Below are positions 44,931 through 54,844 of a DNA stretch of 64,000 bases, in pieces. The DNA is taken from contig NZ_SJPK01000006.1 of assembly GCF_007859855.1 (NCBI RefSeq), positions 215,963 to 279,962 on the forward strand, in the 5' to 3' direction. Each line of letters opens with the position of its first letter. The stretch's first letter is position 1. The translations under genes and the position numbers were made by a program. This DNA comes from Allorhodopirellula solitaria. Its GTDB lineage: Bacteria > Planctomycetota > Planctomycetia > Pirellulales > Pirellulaceae. A model generated the notes under the pieces. It did not search any database and was not told where the DNA came from. It was given only the letters and a program-made list of their open reading frames with translations.

Positions 44931-45947
44931 TCAGGCGGCGCGGCGGAGAGGCAGATCGGAGGATACCGGAATTCGGATGGGTTCCTCTTGCTCGTCGCTT
45001 CGCAGCACATGCTGGCTTCGCAGCGATGCTGCGATGGTGTTTGCAGCCAACGGGGCTGTGGCGCGGGCCACCGCTGAGCCGAAGCCGCCCGAGAGCGTCG
45101 TGGAGATCAACCGTCCAAGGCTCTTGCCCCAACCGCCGCTGCCGAAATGGTCCGCGATCGCTTGCAAGCGGCGATGATTGCGTGTGACCTGGGACGCGTA
45201 ATCATCTCCGGTGGTGGAATCCTCGGAGAGCCGCAGCGTGCACTCGGGATCACAGACGGACTTCCAGCCCGCTTTTCGCGTCAGCAGGCCGAAGACCATC
45301 GAGGCTTCCACGGCATGATCGCTGCGGAAAGACTCCGTGAGACTGCGTAGGAGGTCGCGACGCCAAAAGCTCGCCGACAGAAAACCGCCCTCGACGCTGC
45401 GGAGTTGCTTCGAGGCGAGCGAGTTTGAGCCCGCTCCGATGAGATCGCATGCCGAACGCCCCGTGCGTTGCCATCCGGCGTGCACGATTTCTTCGCTGTC
45501 GGATCGCCGCACGACAGGCACCACCGCGCCCGTTTCATGCTGTTCAAATGCGTCAAACGCCGAACGGGTCCAGTCCTGTGTCGCCTGGTATCCATCGGAG
45601 AGGACGTGTACGAACCGGCCGTGCGCGATAGCCGCCGCCTCACCGATCTGCTTGGTGAAACTAGAGGCTGTTTCGATAAATCGAACTTCATCGCCGAGAT
45701 GGAAAGGGTCATCGTAATTTCCCGCGTGGGGAACGATCACTTCGCAAGCATCAGGGCGATGCTGCAGCACGCTAGCAAGCGTGTTTTCGAAGGATTCGCC
45801 GTCTCCGCGATAGGGAACGACAATGGACAACCGTGGGATCGTGGGGAACTTTGGCACCGCTGCACCTGCATGGGTCAAATTCGAAAGGGTCACTGCGTAT
45901 GGGTTTCGGAATCGCCGGGCCATTGGGTTGAGTCGATTGTCAACCAT
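44931..45947 (-). CDS. GT2-like glycosyltransferase
   Basis: A 338-residue protein from ATG 45947. The GT-A fold starts RLSIVVPYRGDGESFENTLA, and a later YQATQDWTRSAFDAF precedes the acceptor part. The usual DxD is not distinct: the site reads FVHVLSDGYQAT with a single Asp, so metal binding may be unusual or the enzyme may be weak. The region GGFLSASFWRRDLLRSLT resembles GT2 acceptor segments. The C-terminal 80 residues are basic and unassigned. It lies next to the transglutaminase operon on the same strand, 75 bp downstream of it. Confidence 0.7.
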   Translation of the reverse strand: MVDNRLNPMARRFRNPYAVTLSNLTHAGAAVPKFPTIPRLSIVVPYRGDGESFENTLASVLQHRPDACEVIVPHAGNYDDPFHLGDEVRFIETASSFTKQIGEAAAIAHGRFVHVLSDGYQATQDWTRSAFDAFEQHETGAVVPVVRRSDSEEIVHAGWQRTGRSACDLIGAGSNSLASKQLRSVEGGFLSASFWRRDLLRSLTESFRSDHAVEASMVFGLLTRKAGWKSVCDPECTLRLSEDSTTGDDYASQVTRNHRRLQAIADHFGSGGWGKSLGRLISTTLSGGFGSAVARATAPLAANTIAASLRSQHVLRSDEQEEPIRIPVSSDLPLRRAA

Positions 45948-46022
45948 CGACTTGAATTACCAGACTTCGCGGCGTGCCGAGTTTGCATCGGCCCACTAAC
46001 CGGCAAAGTTTACCCGTGCTCG

Positions 46023-48209
46023 CTAACCGGACACGGCGTTGGCGTGTCGCCCATAGAGTGCCACAGCATGTCTCCGATACCACCGCGCTGCTTGGGCCAA
46101 TTCCGCCTTTCGCTGCTGTCCCTCCTCGGACCCGCTGTCGTCTGAAAAGGACTCCAACCGTGCGGCGAATTGGTGCAGTGTTTCGCTGCCGCGTCGCGTC
46201 CAGCCCCAACGTCGCAACCGGCGGTCCATCACCCGCCGAGCATTCGTCAGGGCAGCGGCCTGGGCATCGCCACGGTTGCCACGTCTTCGCCACCCCAGCC
46301 ACAGCACCAAACCAATGAGCAGTGGTAGTTGCAGGGTTCGGAATGTGATCGCCAGAGCGTCCGTTAGCCGCAGTGAAACTAATTTGCCCCATTGCGCCCG
46401 CAGCCAACCCAACGCCGCCGATTGGCCGCCCTCGAGAGAATTGCCCTGGGTGCCCGCGGCCAGCTCGGGATGGATTACGTTGAGTGTTCGGTACAGGCGG
46501 CCGGGCGTGGATTCGAGTGCGACCCAGCGTTCTTGCCCGTCGTCGTAGTACTCCACCCAAGCGTGGGCGTCGCGGTTGCGGGCGAGGTAATCACCCTGTG
46601 ACTCGCTGAGTTCATCCATCACGTAACCAGTCACGTAGCGCGCCGGCACGTCGAGGGTTCGCATCATCAACGTGGATGCCGAAGCGAATAGCTCGCAATG
46701 AGCAGCATGCTTCGTGTTCAAGAAATGAATGATGGGATCAACGCCCCGCGGCGGCCGTGGCGGTTGGAGGCGATAGAGGTAGTTGTTCTGGAAGTGAGCT
46801 GCGATTCGTCGTGCTTTCAACTCCGGGGACTGGGCGTCGCCGCAGACGGATTGGGCGACCCTGGCGATCTCATCGCGAATAGCCGGATCAACCGACAGCA
46901 TCAATGCTCGCGCATCCTCACTGAGAATCTCATGTTCGGTCGACATTGCCACGCCAGCAACCCAGGGCTGGGATGTATCGAGCCCTTTGCTGATCAATCG
47001 GTGGGGCGTCACGCCTATCCGCTCGCCCCGTGCCTCGATCCACATTGTGGCCGAAGGCAGGAATGTTTGAGGCCCTTTTTCAGGGTTCCCCTGGATCTCC
47101 ATGATGCCAGCAAAAATGCGATTGTCACTGCCGGACTCGGCGAGGTTCAGCGGGAATCGCATCCGCCGCGTGTTTCCCGGTTGCCGCAATGGGACGCTCG
47201 CCGGTCCCGAGGGAACGACTAAGCGGGACGGATGGACATCGAGCACTTCGCCCTGATCGTTCCGCTCAATCCAACGGTGGCGGGTGCGCCATCGGCGTTG
47301 ACTATACGAATCGAAGACGTTGCCACGTAGGTATCCGGGAATATTGTCACAGTAACCCCTCAAGACGATTCCTGTCGGATTGGTCAGCATTCGGTGTTGC
47401 ACACTCCCTAGGCGGCCGCCCGAAACGTAGCCACCGCCCGCCAAGGCAATCCCGGTATCAGGACTCTCGAAGCGGTCCTTGAGCTGAGCGAAAACCTCGG
47501 CTTGCACGTTGGGCAATACCGTGTCGGTCACCTGCACGAGCGTGGATGCGACAATCAAAAAAAGTGACAGGGTGAGTAGCAGGTAGGGCCATGTCTCGGA
47601 CCGAAGGATCAATCGCTTGTCGTCTTTGGATGTCGTGCGGGAATGCTGCCGTGCAACGATCACTTGGGCGGCCAGCACGAAGCCAATCACCGTGACGAGC
47701 CCCACTGCGGTTTGAGCCGTGCGTGAACCACTGACTCCCCCGCCCGCGACCGCCATCAAGACGGTGACTAGGGCGATCACCATCATCGTGACGTGGCCCC
47801 GTCGAGGCCACACCGCCCACAGAATGCATAGGAGGGCAATGCCATCGTGAGCGATCATATCGACGGCCAATATCAGCAGGCTCGACGTCTCAGACAGACG
47901 ATCTTCCATCCGCCAGAGAATGACCAGGACGAACGCCCCGATGATCGCGAGCACGAGTGCTGCGCCCCGCCATAGCCCACCCCAGAAGCCATGCGTTGCC
48001 TGCACAGAACCCGTCCGCGCCCGCCGCGACCGAGTCCATTTCTCGCCCAGATATCCAAAGAGGAACGCTGACACAACCATGGCCAAACAGGCGGTCTGTG
48101 TCGCGAACGTACTGCCCACGAACGCGGCCAGTGCCAAGATCACCGCCCCCAAAACGACGCGGTTGTCCAATCGCAACGAGTGCGACGACGACGTCTGCTC
48201 GCTCGTCAT
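46023..48209 (-). CDS. TgpA-like transmembrane transglutaminase-domain protein
   Basis: A 728-residue protein. About seven N-terminal helices (LGAVILALAAFVGSTF, ALVLAIIGAFVLVILW and others) form the DUF3488-like membrane part. The periplasmic transglutaminase core carries Cys in AAHCELFASASTLMMRTLDV, then YVTGYV, His in NRDAHAWVEYYDDG and an Asp/Glu following. A final helix (LPLLIGLVLWLGWRRRG) precedes a C-terminal DUF4129-like region. Related TgpA proteins are essential in some bacteria, perhaps acting on the cell envelope. It overlaps the DUF58 gene by 4 bp. Confidence 0.88.
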   Translation of the reverse strand: MTSEQTSSSHSLRLDNRVVLGAVILALAAFVGSTFATQTACLAMVVSAFLFGYLGEKWTRSRRARTGSVQATHGFWGGLWRGAALVLAIIGAFVLVILWRMEDRLSETSSLLILAVDMIAHDGIALLCILWAVWPRRGHVTMMVIALVTVLMAVAGGGVSGSRTAQTAVGLVTVIGFVLAAQVIVARQHSRTTSKDDKRLILRSETWPYLLLTLSLFLIVASTLVQVTDTVLPNVQAEVFAQLKDRFESPDTGIALAGGGYVSGGRLGSVQHRMLTNPTGIVLRGYCDNIPGYLRGNVFDSYSQRRWRTRHRWIERNDQGEVLDVHPSRLVVPSGPASVPLRQPGNTRRMRFPLNLAESGSDNRIFAGIMEIQGNPEKGPQTFLPSATMWIEARGERIGVTPHRLISKGLDTSQPWVAGVAMSTEHEILSEDARALMLSVDPAIRDEIARVAQSVCGDAQSPELKARRIAAHFQNNYLYRLQPPRPPRGVDPIIHFLNTKHAAHCELFASASTLMMRTLDVPARYVTGYVMDELSESQGDYLARNRDAHAWVEYYDDGQERWVALESTPGRLYRTLNVIHPELAAGTQGNSLEGGQSAALGWLRAQWGKLVSLRLTDALAITFRTLQLPLLIGLVLWLGWRRRGNRGDAQAAALTNARRVMDRRLRRWGWTRRGSETLHQFAARLESFSDDSGSEEGQQRKAELAQAARWYRRHAVALYGRHANAVSG

Positions 48210-49423
48210 GTCGCGCCGTCCTGTGTTTGCGGTTTAGCCGGTGCTTCCCCTGAAATGTCGCCGCATATTTGCATGTCGTAATCGGTGACCCAGCTCGCGG
48301 TTTCCGGCACGTCAACGGTGACGTCGGCGCGCCGCCGGCAGGAAAAAATGAACATTGTTTCGTCCTTGCCCGCTTGCAACGCCTGAGTCCATCGCGATAT
48401 CTGACGGGGCGATTGGGCACTCGGTTGGACACGTTCCACGGTCGCCAGAGCGATTAATAATTCACTCGGGTCGCCCCCCGCTTCACAGCGAAGTGGTACC
48501 CCCGATTCGTCGCTCGTCAACGATAACGTCACCGCAGCCCCGGTCCGGGTGAGCGTTTGGATCGAGGATGCCGCGAGCGCCAGGATTCGTTCAAATGGCT
48601 CGTGGATGACTTCATTGGGACGCCACCACGGCGACGACCGGTGCCAGCGCCGGCGTTGCGGGTGGGGGATCTCCGGAGCCGCATTGTCGATCCAAATACG
48701 TACTGACTGCGCCGCGGGAGTGCTGAATTCACGCAGGATCGGTTTCCCCAGTCGGGCCCAAGATGAGAAGTCCCACCGTCGTACGGGGATGCCCTCGCGG
48801 TACTCCAGAGAGCCGATATAGTGCACTTGTTCGCCCTGCGATATCCGCGTTGCGATCCCCTTCAGCGTGCTCTGCAGCGATCGCCACAACTCATCGTCTT
48901 CACCGTCGATCGCCGCGGGGGTGACAGCGATCTCAGCCTTCGGGTCGACATGTCGGTGAGCGCGGAAGAGGTAAAACGGGAAATAGGATTCCGCCAAAAT
49001 TGTGGGCAGCGGATGAATTCCACGATGTAAAAAACGCACGTCTTTCAAGGTCTGGAACTCGCCTGCGGGTGGCAGCCAGTCACATCGCTCCTGAGCCTCA
49101 AACCAAAGATTCATGCCCGGCCAACGCCCCCGATTGATCAACCGTGCCGACATGGGCAGCGTCGTCCCCGCAGCGATCCAGCGTGGAGCGTTCACCGAAG
49201 TCTCCAGCGCCGGCATGGCGAAATGGTTGATGATCGCGCCGACGACAAACAGCGACGTGCAGGCGGCAAACATCCCCAACCAAGGATACCCCCACACGAT
49301 GTTCAGTGACCCGATGCCAACGATCAGCAACGACACCGATGCGGCGGTCAGCGATCGCCGAAAGGCGAGCAGCCACCGAATTGGATTGAGCGAGCTGAGC
49401 AGTACTCGGAACCTTGATTTCAT
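48206..49423 (-). CDS. DUF58 protein
   Basis: A 405-residue protein from ATG 49423 (the frame begins earlier but without family-like residues). Two adjacent N-terminal helices (SLLIVGIGSLNIVWGYPWLG and MFAACTSLFVVGAIINHF) anchor it. The DUF58 signature is seen in LEYREGIPVRRWDFSSWARL, corresponding to the Y-x-G-D-x-R-x-I-x-W-x-x-S-A-R pattern. A von Willebrand-like fold is expected for the remainder. DUF58 normally works with a MoxR ATPase and a transglutaminase; the latter overlaps it directly here, while no MoxR gene lies upstream. Confidence 0.85.
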   Translation of the reverse strand: MKSRFRVLLSSLNPIRWLLAFRRSLTAASVSLLIVGIGSLNIVWGYPWLGMFAACTSLFVVGAIINHFAMPALETSVNAPRWIAAGTTLPMSARLINRGRWPGMNLWFEAQERCDWLPPAGEFQTLKDVRFLHRGIHPLPTILAESYFPFYLFRAHRHVDPKAEIAVTPAAIDGEDDELWRSLQSTLKGIATRISQGEQVHYIGSLEYREGIPVRRWDFSSWARLGKPILREFSTPAAQSVRIWIDNAAPEIPHPQRRRWHRSSPWWRPNEVIHEPFERILALAASSIQTLTRTGAAVTLSLTSDESGVPLRCEAGGDPSELLIALATVERVQPSAQSPRQISRWTQALQAGKDETMFIFSCRRRADVTVDVPETASWVTDYDMQICGDISGEAPAKPQTQDGAT

Positions 49424-49606
49424 CGTCGCGAAACCCGCCAAGAGCTTCCTGTGAAAAAGATCAACAAGTGGTCCGCGGTCCATCCCGCGGTAACACACAC
49501 CTGTCTGTATCTACACCCGAATGATCATGCCAAACCACGACCGCGTTAACGCGGCCGTATGCAGTCGAGTCAGGGCGACGAACGCCCGCGACAATGAATC
49601 CGAAAC

Positions 49607-52204
49607 TCAGTTCTCCGAACCAGCGGACTCTGTGTAGATCGGACTCTCCGAATTGCCGCCCGACCGTAGATAGGCGACGAGGTCGACAATCTCATCCTTG
49701 GTGAGCGTGTCGAGCAATCCGGTCGGCATCATGCTGACTCGCGCGGTGCTGGTCTCTGCGATATTGTTGCGATCGATATCTGTCAGACTCGATGGATCGA
49801 GCATGTTGGTGAGCACGACGAGAGTCTTGCCACGCATGTTGATCACGCGGCCCGTGATCACCTCGCCATCCTCGGTCAAGAACTGAGTGGCACCGTACTG
49901 GTCGCTGATCACCTTGCTCGGTTCGATCACCGAGACAAGCATATCGTGGATATTGAACTTGCCTCCGGCACTCGTCAGATCGGGGCCGAGGATCCCGCCC
50001 TGCAATCCCATCCGGTGACACTTGAAACACTGAGCCGCTCCGAACAGAGTCCTACCCTTCTCGAAATCGGGCTGCTGTGTCGCGTCACTGACGGTGTCGA
50101 CGAGTTCGTCGACGGTCCATTGTTTCACAAAGGGGCGGGCTTCGGACGGGGCCGCCTCAGCGGACGGAGCAGGCGGCTGGATCGCTGCGGCGAACTGTTG
50201 ACGCTGTTCGTCGCTCAAGCGATCGACGAATGCATTCTTGATGTTCTGAACGAATCCGCCGAAGGACATCCCACCGCGTGCCGTTGCCATGTCGTGGAAC
50301 CAGCCGAGATAGCGACGTCGCAGGTCATCGTCCCATCCTTCACTCGCCTCGCGGAGTGTCATGGCGTAATGAATCTGACTCTCCTGGCTGGGTGAGCTGA
50401 GCAGTTTTTCAAGGACGGCTGCGGTGGATCCCGGGGCCTGGAGGGAAACCAACATGATCGCGAGCTCACGATCGAGCGAATCAACGTCGCTGGGAAATGC
50501 GTCGCTGATCGCATCGATTAGCTCGGCACGCTGTTGATCGTTGGGTTTGCCCAACCGCATTGCGACCAGACCCGCAGCTCGCAGGTAAGCGATCTGGTTG
50601 CTGGTGCTGAGCGAATCAAAATCCAGTTCGAGCAGGCTCGCCATTGCCTCGGATTGATCCGAAGCCTCACCGCAGCGGGCCAAGGCGATCACACCGAGCA
50701 GGCGGGTGCGCGCCGAATCCGACGCCAGCACTTGGGACTTCCACAGATCCAGATCCCGATGTTCGAGTGCAATTCGAGATGCAAAACGGATGGCGGGATC
50801 TTCATGGGAGAGAAACTCCAATGCCATGGATGTGGCGGCTTCGGCATCGATGGGCAAGTCAGCATCGTCAACGTGCAGGGCTTCGATTTGGCCACGCAGC
50901 ACCCGCAGGGAGCTCGCTTGCAGTTTGTCGTCGTCGAGCACAGCGGCTCCACCGGAAGCGGTTTCTGTTTCAGGCTGTTCGCCCGCGTCCTCGGCGCTAT
51001 ACGCATCGAGGGAACCGGTGAAGGCGATACGGTAGAGACCGCTCTGTGTCTCCCGTCCGCCGATCGTCAAGTACATCGCACCTTCATGAATCACCATGTC
51101 CGTGACCGGCAACGGTGCCGCTGTGGCAAAGGTTTCATAATCGCCTGAGTAAGACGCGCCGTCTTCACTGAGGTGGACTGCGTAGATGTTCCCGAAACTC
51201 CAATCGGCAATAAAGAGCGCGTCACGATACCGCTGAGGGAAATCCGCGTTGTAGCCGAAGCAAATGCCGGTGGGAGAACCCGGGCCAATGTCCACTGCGG
51301 CGCCGAAGGAATCCGGGTAGTAGGCAGGCCACTTGCCCGTCCCATTTCGCCAACCAAACTCGGCACCGCTCAACACATGATTGACGCGGGTCGGCCGGTA
51401 CCATGGGGTGCCGACGTCCCATTCCATGTCGGCATCGTAGGTGAACAGTTCACCGTCGTGATTGAGTGCGATGTCGTAGGGGTTGCGAAATCCGGTTGCG
51501 ATCAGTTCGCGGTTCTTGCCGTCGGGATCGAGCGACATGATGAACCCGCCCGGTGCCATGCGGTTGGCATTGTGGCCACGAGCGTCCGGCATGCGGCCGA
51601 GCAAGTGATCTTCGTCCCAGTTCCGTGGCACGCGACTGTGGTCAATCGTGTCAGGCAGCGTGGTGTTGTTGCCCGCGACCATCACGATTCGTTTCCCATC
51701 AGGGGTCAAAATCAATCCGTGTGGCCCGTGTTCGCTACCACCATTGAGCGGCACGATGTGCTCTTTCGTATCGTACTGATCATCACCATTGGTGTCTGTC
51801 AATCGCCAGAGCCCCGAGGGGAAACTTCGAGAGTTCACATTGGCATAGAGAGATCCGAACGCACACAACAAGCCCTGAGCACCGACGAATTCGATGTCCA
51901 GTTTTTCCACCTGCGCGGGACTCGTAGAAACGTCAATGCGGAACAAACCGCCATTTTGATCGCAGGCAATCAACCTCCCCTTGGGATCCACCGTTAGGCT
52001 GACCCACGATCCCTGGTTGCCGCTGTCGACCTGATGGATCAGTTCTACATCAAAACCCGCTGGCACCTTGAATTGCTCTGGAGGTGTCACTCCGAGCCCG
52101 TCGGCGTGGGACGTCGGCATCGGCGCCGCCAGGGAAAACAACAAGAGCGGAAAAGCCCGCAACAACCACTGAGAACAAAACGAACGTAGGTGCATGGACG
52201 GCAT
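49607..52204 (-). CDS. Haem-binding membrane dehydrogenase-like protein (TIGR02604/TIGR02603 type)
   Basis: An 865-residue protein starting at ATG 52204 (52195 also possible), with a signal peptide ending PTSHADG. The N-terminal two thirds are a soluble-glucose-dehydrogenase-like beta propeller (GFDVELIHQVDSGNQGSWVS, FRNPYDIALNHDGELFTYDA, FGWRNGTGKWPAYYPDSFG). HEAT-like helical repeats follow (about 450-640). A C-terminal c-type haem domain has CFKCHRMGLQGGILGPDLT and DEIVDLVAYLRSGG. Such proteins are numerous in Planctomycetes and Verrucomicrobia and probably oxidise sugars in the periplasm. It is transcribed alone, 183 bp from DUF58. Confidence 0.88.
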   Translation of the reverse strand: MPSMHLRSFCSQWLLRAFPLLLFSLAAPMPTSHADGLGVTPPEQFKVPAGFDVELIHQVDSGNQGSWVSLTVDPKGRLIACDQNGGLFRIDVSTSPAQVEKLDIEFVGAQGLLCAFGSLYANVNSRSFPSGLWRLTDTNGDDQYDTKEHIVPLNGGSEHGPHGLILTPDGKRIVMVAGNNTTLPDTIDHSRVPRNWDEDHLLGRMPDARGHNANRMAPGGFIMSLDPDGKNRELIATGFRNPYDIALNHDGELFTYDADMEWDVGTPWYRPTRVNHVLSGAEFGWRNGTGKWPAYYPDSFGAAVDIGPGSPTGICFGYNADFPQRYRDALFIADWSFGNIYAVHLSEDGASYSGDYETFATAAPLPVTDMVIHEGAMYLTIGGRETQSGLYRIAFTGSLDAYSAEDAGEQPETETASGGAAVLDDDKLQASSLRVLRGQIEALHVDDADLPIDAEAATSMALEFLSHEDPAIRFASRIALEHRDLDLWKSQVLASDSARTRLLGVIALARCGEASDQSEAMASLLELDFDSLSTSNQIAYLRAAGLVAMRLGKPNDQQRAELIDAISDAFPSDVDSLDRELAIMLVSLQAPGSTAAVLEKLLSSPSQESQIHYAMTLREASEGWDDDLRRRYLGWFHDMATARGGMSFGGFVQNIKNAFVDRLSDEQRQQFAAAIQPPAPSAEAAPSEARPFVKQWTVDELVDTVSDATQQPDFEKGRTLFGAAQCFKCHRMGLQGGILGPDLTSAGGKFNIHDMLVSVIEPSKVISDQYGATQFLTEDGEVITGRVINMRGKTLVVLTNMLDPSSLTDIDRNNIAETSTARVSMMPTGLLDTLTKDEIVDLVAYLRSGGNSESPIYTESAGSEN

Positions 52205-52656
52205 TGGCGACACAGGAAGGTTAGGAAAGGTAAGTTGAATCTGAAAGTCGAGACCGGTTACCCCACGAGACTAGCCAAGGGGTCGGTCCCGCTTTCGTCA
52301 TGTTTCTTGAAGAGGTGGGAGTTGAGACACTCAATCTAACCACTGCAGTGGAGCATGGCCAACCCTTACGGGAAAAAAGAGCCGATCCGTCAGCACTCTG
52401 CTGTGCGGTGTCGAGGACGCCGGCGGTGTACGCTGCGCCCGGGTTTGCTAAAAAGTCAGCGATCTGGGCCGATTCCAATCGAGACCCTAGGGCGGCGACT
52501 CTCGGGCACCGCGGAAGAATAAAAAACGCCGACCTCGCCCTCCCCACCCAATAAAAAACACTTGCGGGGTACCTCGCCAGAGAACTACGATAGATGAGTT
52601 ATCAGTTGACTGATCTTCTTCTTTCTTATCTCCGTATTGATGAGAGCACTGCTCCA
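52205..52656. other. Divergent intergenic region, no gene seen
   Basis: This 452-bp gap separates the haem-protein gene from the plus-strand small gene. A frame from 52594 runs into that gene but adds residues unlike it. A-rich CCAATAAAAAACAC lies near 52546. I see no repeat of the window families here. Confidence 0.4.
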
Positions 52657-53061
52657 ATGATTCATTACACCTGCGATCGTTGTCAACGTTCGATCGACCT
52701 CGACGAAGGGCCTCGCTATGTCGTCCGCATCGATGTGGAAGTCGTCGCTGAATCACCCGAAGAGGTCGGCGATGCTGAGGCGGTTGATTTTTTGGCCGAG
52801 TTAAATGACTCGCTCGCTCACGATCAGCTATCCGACGATGCCAGCGAACCGCTCGAAGATTTGCACGACGCTCTCTGCCGAGGTGATGATCTGGATCCGA
52901 TTGACGCGTCATGTTCCCACGACGATTCTCTGGACGAGATGCGGCACGAGAATGCGTCCCTGCCGCCTAGCTTTGATCTCTGCCCGACGTGCTATGCACA
53001 GTACACCAAGAACCCTCTGAGTCGCGAACGGGCTCTCAAGCTACACTTCAGCAACAATTAA
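52657..53061 (+). CDS. Conserved hypothetical protein with split zinc-ribbon cysteines
   Basis: A 134-residue protein from ATG 52657; an upstream TTG/ATG extension is possible but starts with non-conserved sequence. It has CDRCQRSIDLDEG near the N-terminus and LCPTCYAQYTKNPLSRERAL near the C-terminus, so two CxxC pairs could bind one zinc. Between them lies an acidic stretch of about 80 residues (EDLHDALCRGDDLDPID). I do not recognise the family beyond similarity in layout to small planctomycete zinc-ribbon proteins. It converges on rdgB, 39 bp away. Confidence 0.6.
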   Translation: MIHYTCDRCQRSIDLDEGPRYVVRIDVEVVAESPEEVGDAEAVDFLAELNDSLAHDQLSDDASEPLEDLHDALCRGDDLDPIDASCSHDDSLDEMRHENASLPPSFDLCPTCYAQYTKNPLSRERALKLHFSNN

Positions 53062-53100
53062 AGCAGCGGGTTTTTTGTTCTCAGTTGCCGAACCCAGACC

Positions 53101-53712
53101 TCACTCGTTAGCACGCAGGATCATCGCGGTGAACGGTGGTAGGAATCGACGTAACGCTCGTGAGCGGTGACTGATTGCTCGTTTGACGCTCAGGTCGAGC
53201 TCGCCAAAGGTGCGGTGATACTCACGGATGATGAACAGCGGGTCGTAGCCAAAACCAGCTGAACCGGAGAGTGATTGGGCAATCCTGCCGCGACAAATTC
53301 CCGATGCGGTCAGCTGAACCTCGCCCTCCGGATCGGCCAGACAGAGATGGCAATTGAACTGGGCCCCCCTTTTTTCATCCGGTACAGCTTGCAGTTCTTT
53401 CAATAGTTTTTCATTGTTGGCAGCGTCGTTGCCATGTTCGCCTGCATAGCGTGCCGAGTACACGCCAGGCCGACCCTGTAGCGCATCGACCAACAGTCCA
53501 CTGTCCTCAGCCAATACCCAGCGGTTGAGATGCAGTGCCTGCTCGGACGCTTTTTTCGCCGCGTTCTCGGCAAAGGTTTCAGCGTCCTCAACGACATCGA
53601 TCGAGCCTTCGATATCGGCCAAAGTGGAAAGCTTCACAAGACTCGTTGGCAGCATCATCTGCAGTTCGACGAGCTTCTTTGCATTATGGGTGCCCAGGAC
53701 GAGATCGAACAT
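53101..53712 (-). CDS. rdgB: Non-canonical purine NTP pyrophosphatase (RdgB/HAM1)
   Basis: A 203-residue house-cleaning enzyme that hydrolyses ITP, dITP and XTP. The N-terminal motif LGTHNAKKLVELQMML matches the family start, VLAEDSGLLVDALQGRPGVYSARYAG is the central signature with the catalytic Asp, and GSAGFGYDPLFI is the C-terminal motif. ISHRSRALRRF also fits. The start ATG 53712 is conserved. It is followed on the same strand by no gene closer than the convergent one; folK lies 48 bp upstream and may share its transcript. Confidence 0.95.
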   Translation of the reverse strand: MFDLVLGTHNAKKLVELQMMLPTSLVKLSTLADIEGSIDVVEDAETFAENAAKKASEQALHLNRWVLAEDSGLLVDALQGRPGVYSARYAGEHGNDAANNEKLLKELQAVPDEKRGAQFNCHLCLADPEGEVQLTASGICRGRIAQSLSGSAGFGYDPLFIIREYHRTFGELDLSVKRAISHRSRALRRFLPPFTAMILRANE

Positions 53713-53760
53713 GATGGATTCAAACGGAAAAGGAGGTAGATCGGATTGGATTTTTGGGGG

Positions 53761-54783
53761 CTAGGTTTGCCACCACTGACCGTCGTCGGTGATTGGACGA
53801 GCCTCACAGCACATAGAATCGAGGGCAGAGGCCATTTCGCCGACCGCCCAATCGAGATCATCGACTTCGAGTCGGTATTCGGGCCACCGCCATCCCGAGG
53901 GCCAGATCTGATGCGGTGCTGGCCAGCGGGTCGCGGCGGTCGTTCGTTCGATTCTCGCGATCAATCGAGGCAGGCTGATTGACTCGGTTGGCTCGAAACT
54001 CTCCGGTGCGGTGGTTTGCTCACGCAGAGCTCGCGGTACGGTTGGCGACACCCATGGCTGTGTGCGGTCCCAAGTGTCCGCCCCAGGTGCAGGCGTCGTC
54101 GACAGCGCGTCGGCATCGATGATTTGAACGCTATGCTCGGCGGCCAGTCGGTCGCAGATGGTTCGCCGCAGCGATTCGTCGCCCCCGGTCAATGCCATCG
54201 ACGGTGACCCTGCTTCCAGGTGCGTGGCCAGGTCGGCGAGTGTCCAGCCAAAACGCGGGTCGCGGTAATCCGCAGCGACGTCACAGGCGGGGACGACCAC
54301 GAACTTGCGAGCTGTGTAGCGTGGATGCGGGACGACTAGCGATTTCGGGCTGCCGAGTGGACCGCGTCCCCCGATGAGCCCGCGCCTTCCCGCGGGAGCG
54401 TCGCCGCACAGATGGCCGTGCAATACCACGTCGAGATCGATCGAACGGGCACCCCAGCGGTTCTCACGTTTGCGGCCGAGTTCCTGTTCGGTCTGCTGGA
54501 GGACGTCGAGCACGTCCGCAGCGGAAGCCTCGGTGGCAAAGGCAGCGACCGCATTGAGAAAAGGCGACTGACCGCCGGGGCCGCCAATGGGAGGCGTTTC
54601 GAACAGCCGGCTGGTCCGCAGACCAGTCTGTGGTTCCAGGCGGGAGCGGCCCTGGGGAGCGGGCGGGCATTGCCGCGTTGGCGCGACGATTCCCGAGCGA
54701 TCGACCAACTGGGCCGCGTGAGCGACCACGGCATCTCGATCGCCCAAGTTGGATCCAAAACTAATCAGGCAATGTGTTGGCAT
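53761..54783 (-). CDS. folK: Dihydropterin pyrophosphokinase (HPPK) with ~150-residue C-terminal extension
   Basis: A 340-residue protein; HPPK alone is about 160-180. The first half has HCLISFGSNLGDRDA, the signature RWGARSIDLDVVLHG and VVPHPRYTARKFVVVPACDV, all catalytic elements for pyrophosphoryl transfer to hydroxymethyl-dihydropterin in folate synthesis. The segment between signatures contains a Gly/Arg-rich insertion. Residues about 190-340 are extra: they start SMALTGGDESLRRTICDRLA and end CCEARPITDDGQWWQT. I do not recognise this domain; it could be a degenerate nucleotide-binding domain. The palindromic repeat copy C lies just upstream. Confidence 0.88.
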   Translation of the reverse strand: MPTHCLISFGSNLGDRDAVVAHAAQLVDRSGIVAPTRQCPPAPQGRSRLEPQTGLRTSRLFETPPIGGPGGQSPFLNAVAAFATEASAADVLDVLQQTEQELGRKRENRWGARSIDLDVVLHGHLCGDAPAGRRGLIGGRGPLGSPKSLVVPHPRYTARKFVVVPACDVAADYRDPRFGWTLADLATHLEAGSPSMALTGGDESLRRTICDRLAAEHSVQIIDADALSTTPAPGADTWDRTQPWVSPTVPRALREQTTAPESFEPTESISLPRLIARIERTTAATRWPAPHQIWPSGWRWPEYRLEVDDLDWAVGEMASALDSMCCEARPITDDGQWWQT

Positions 54784-54844
54784 GCCCAGAGGTTAACGAT
54801 CCCAGCGTCTGCATCACAGAGGTGGTGCGGCCCGATTGCAGACA

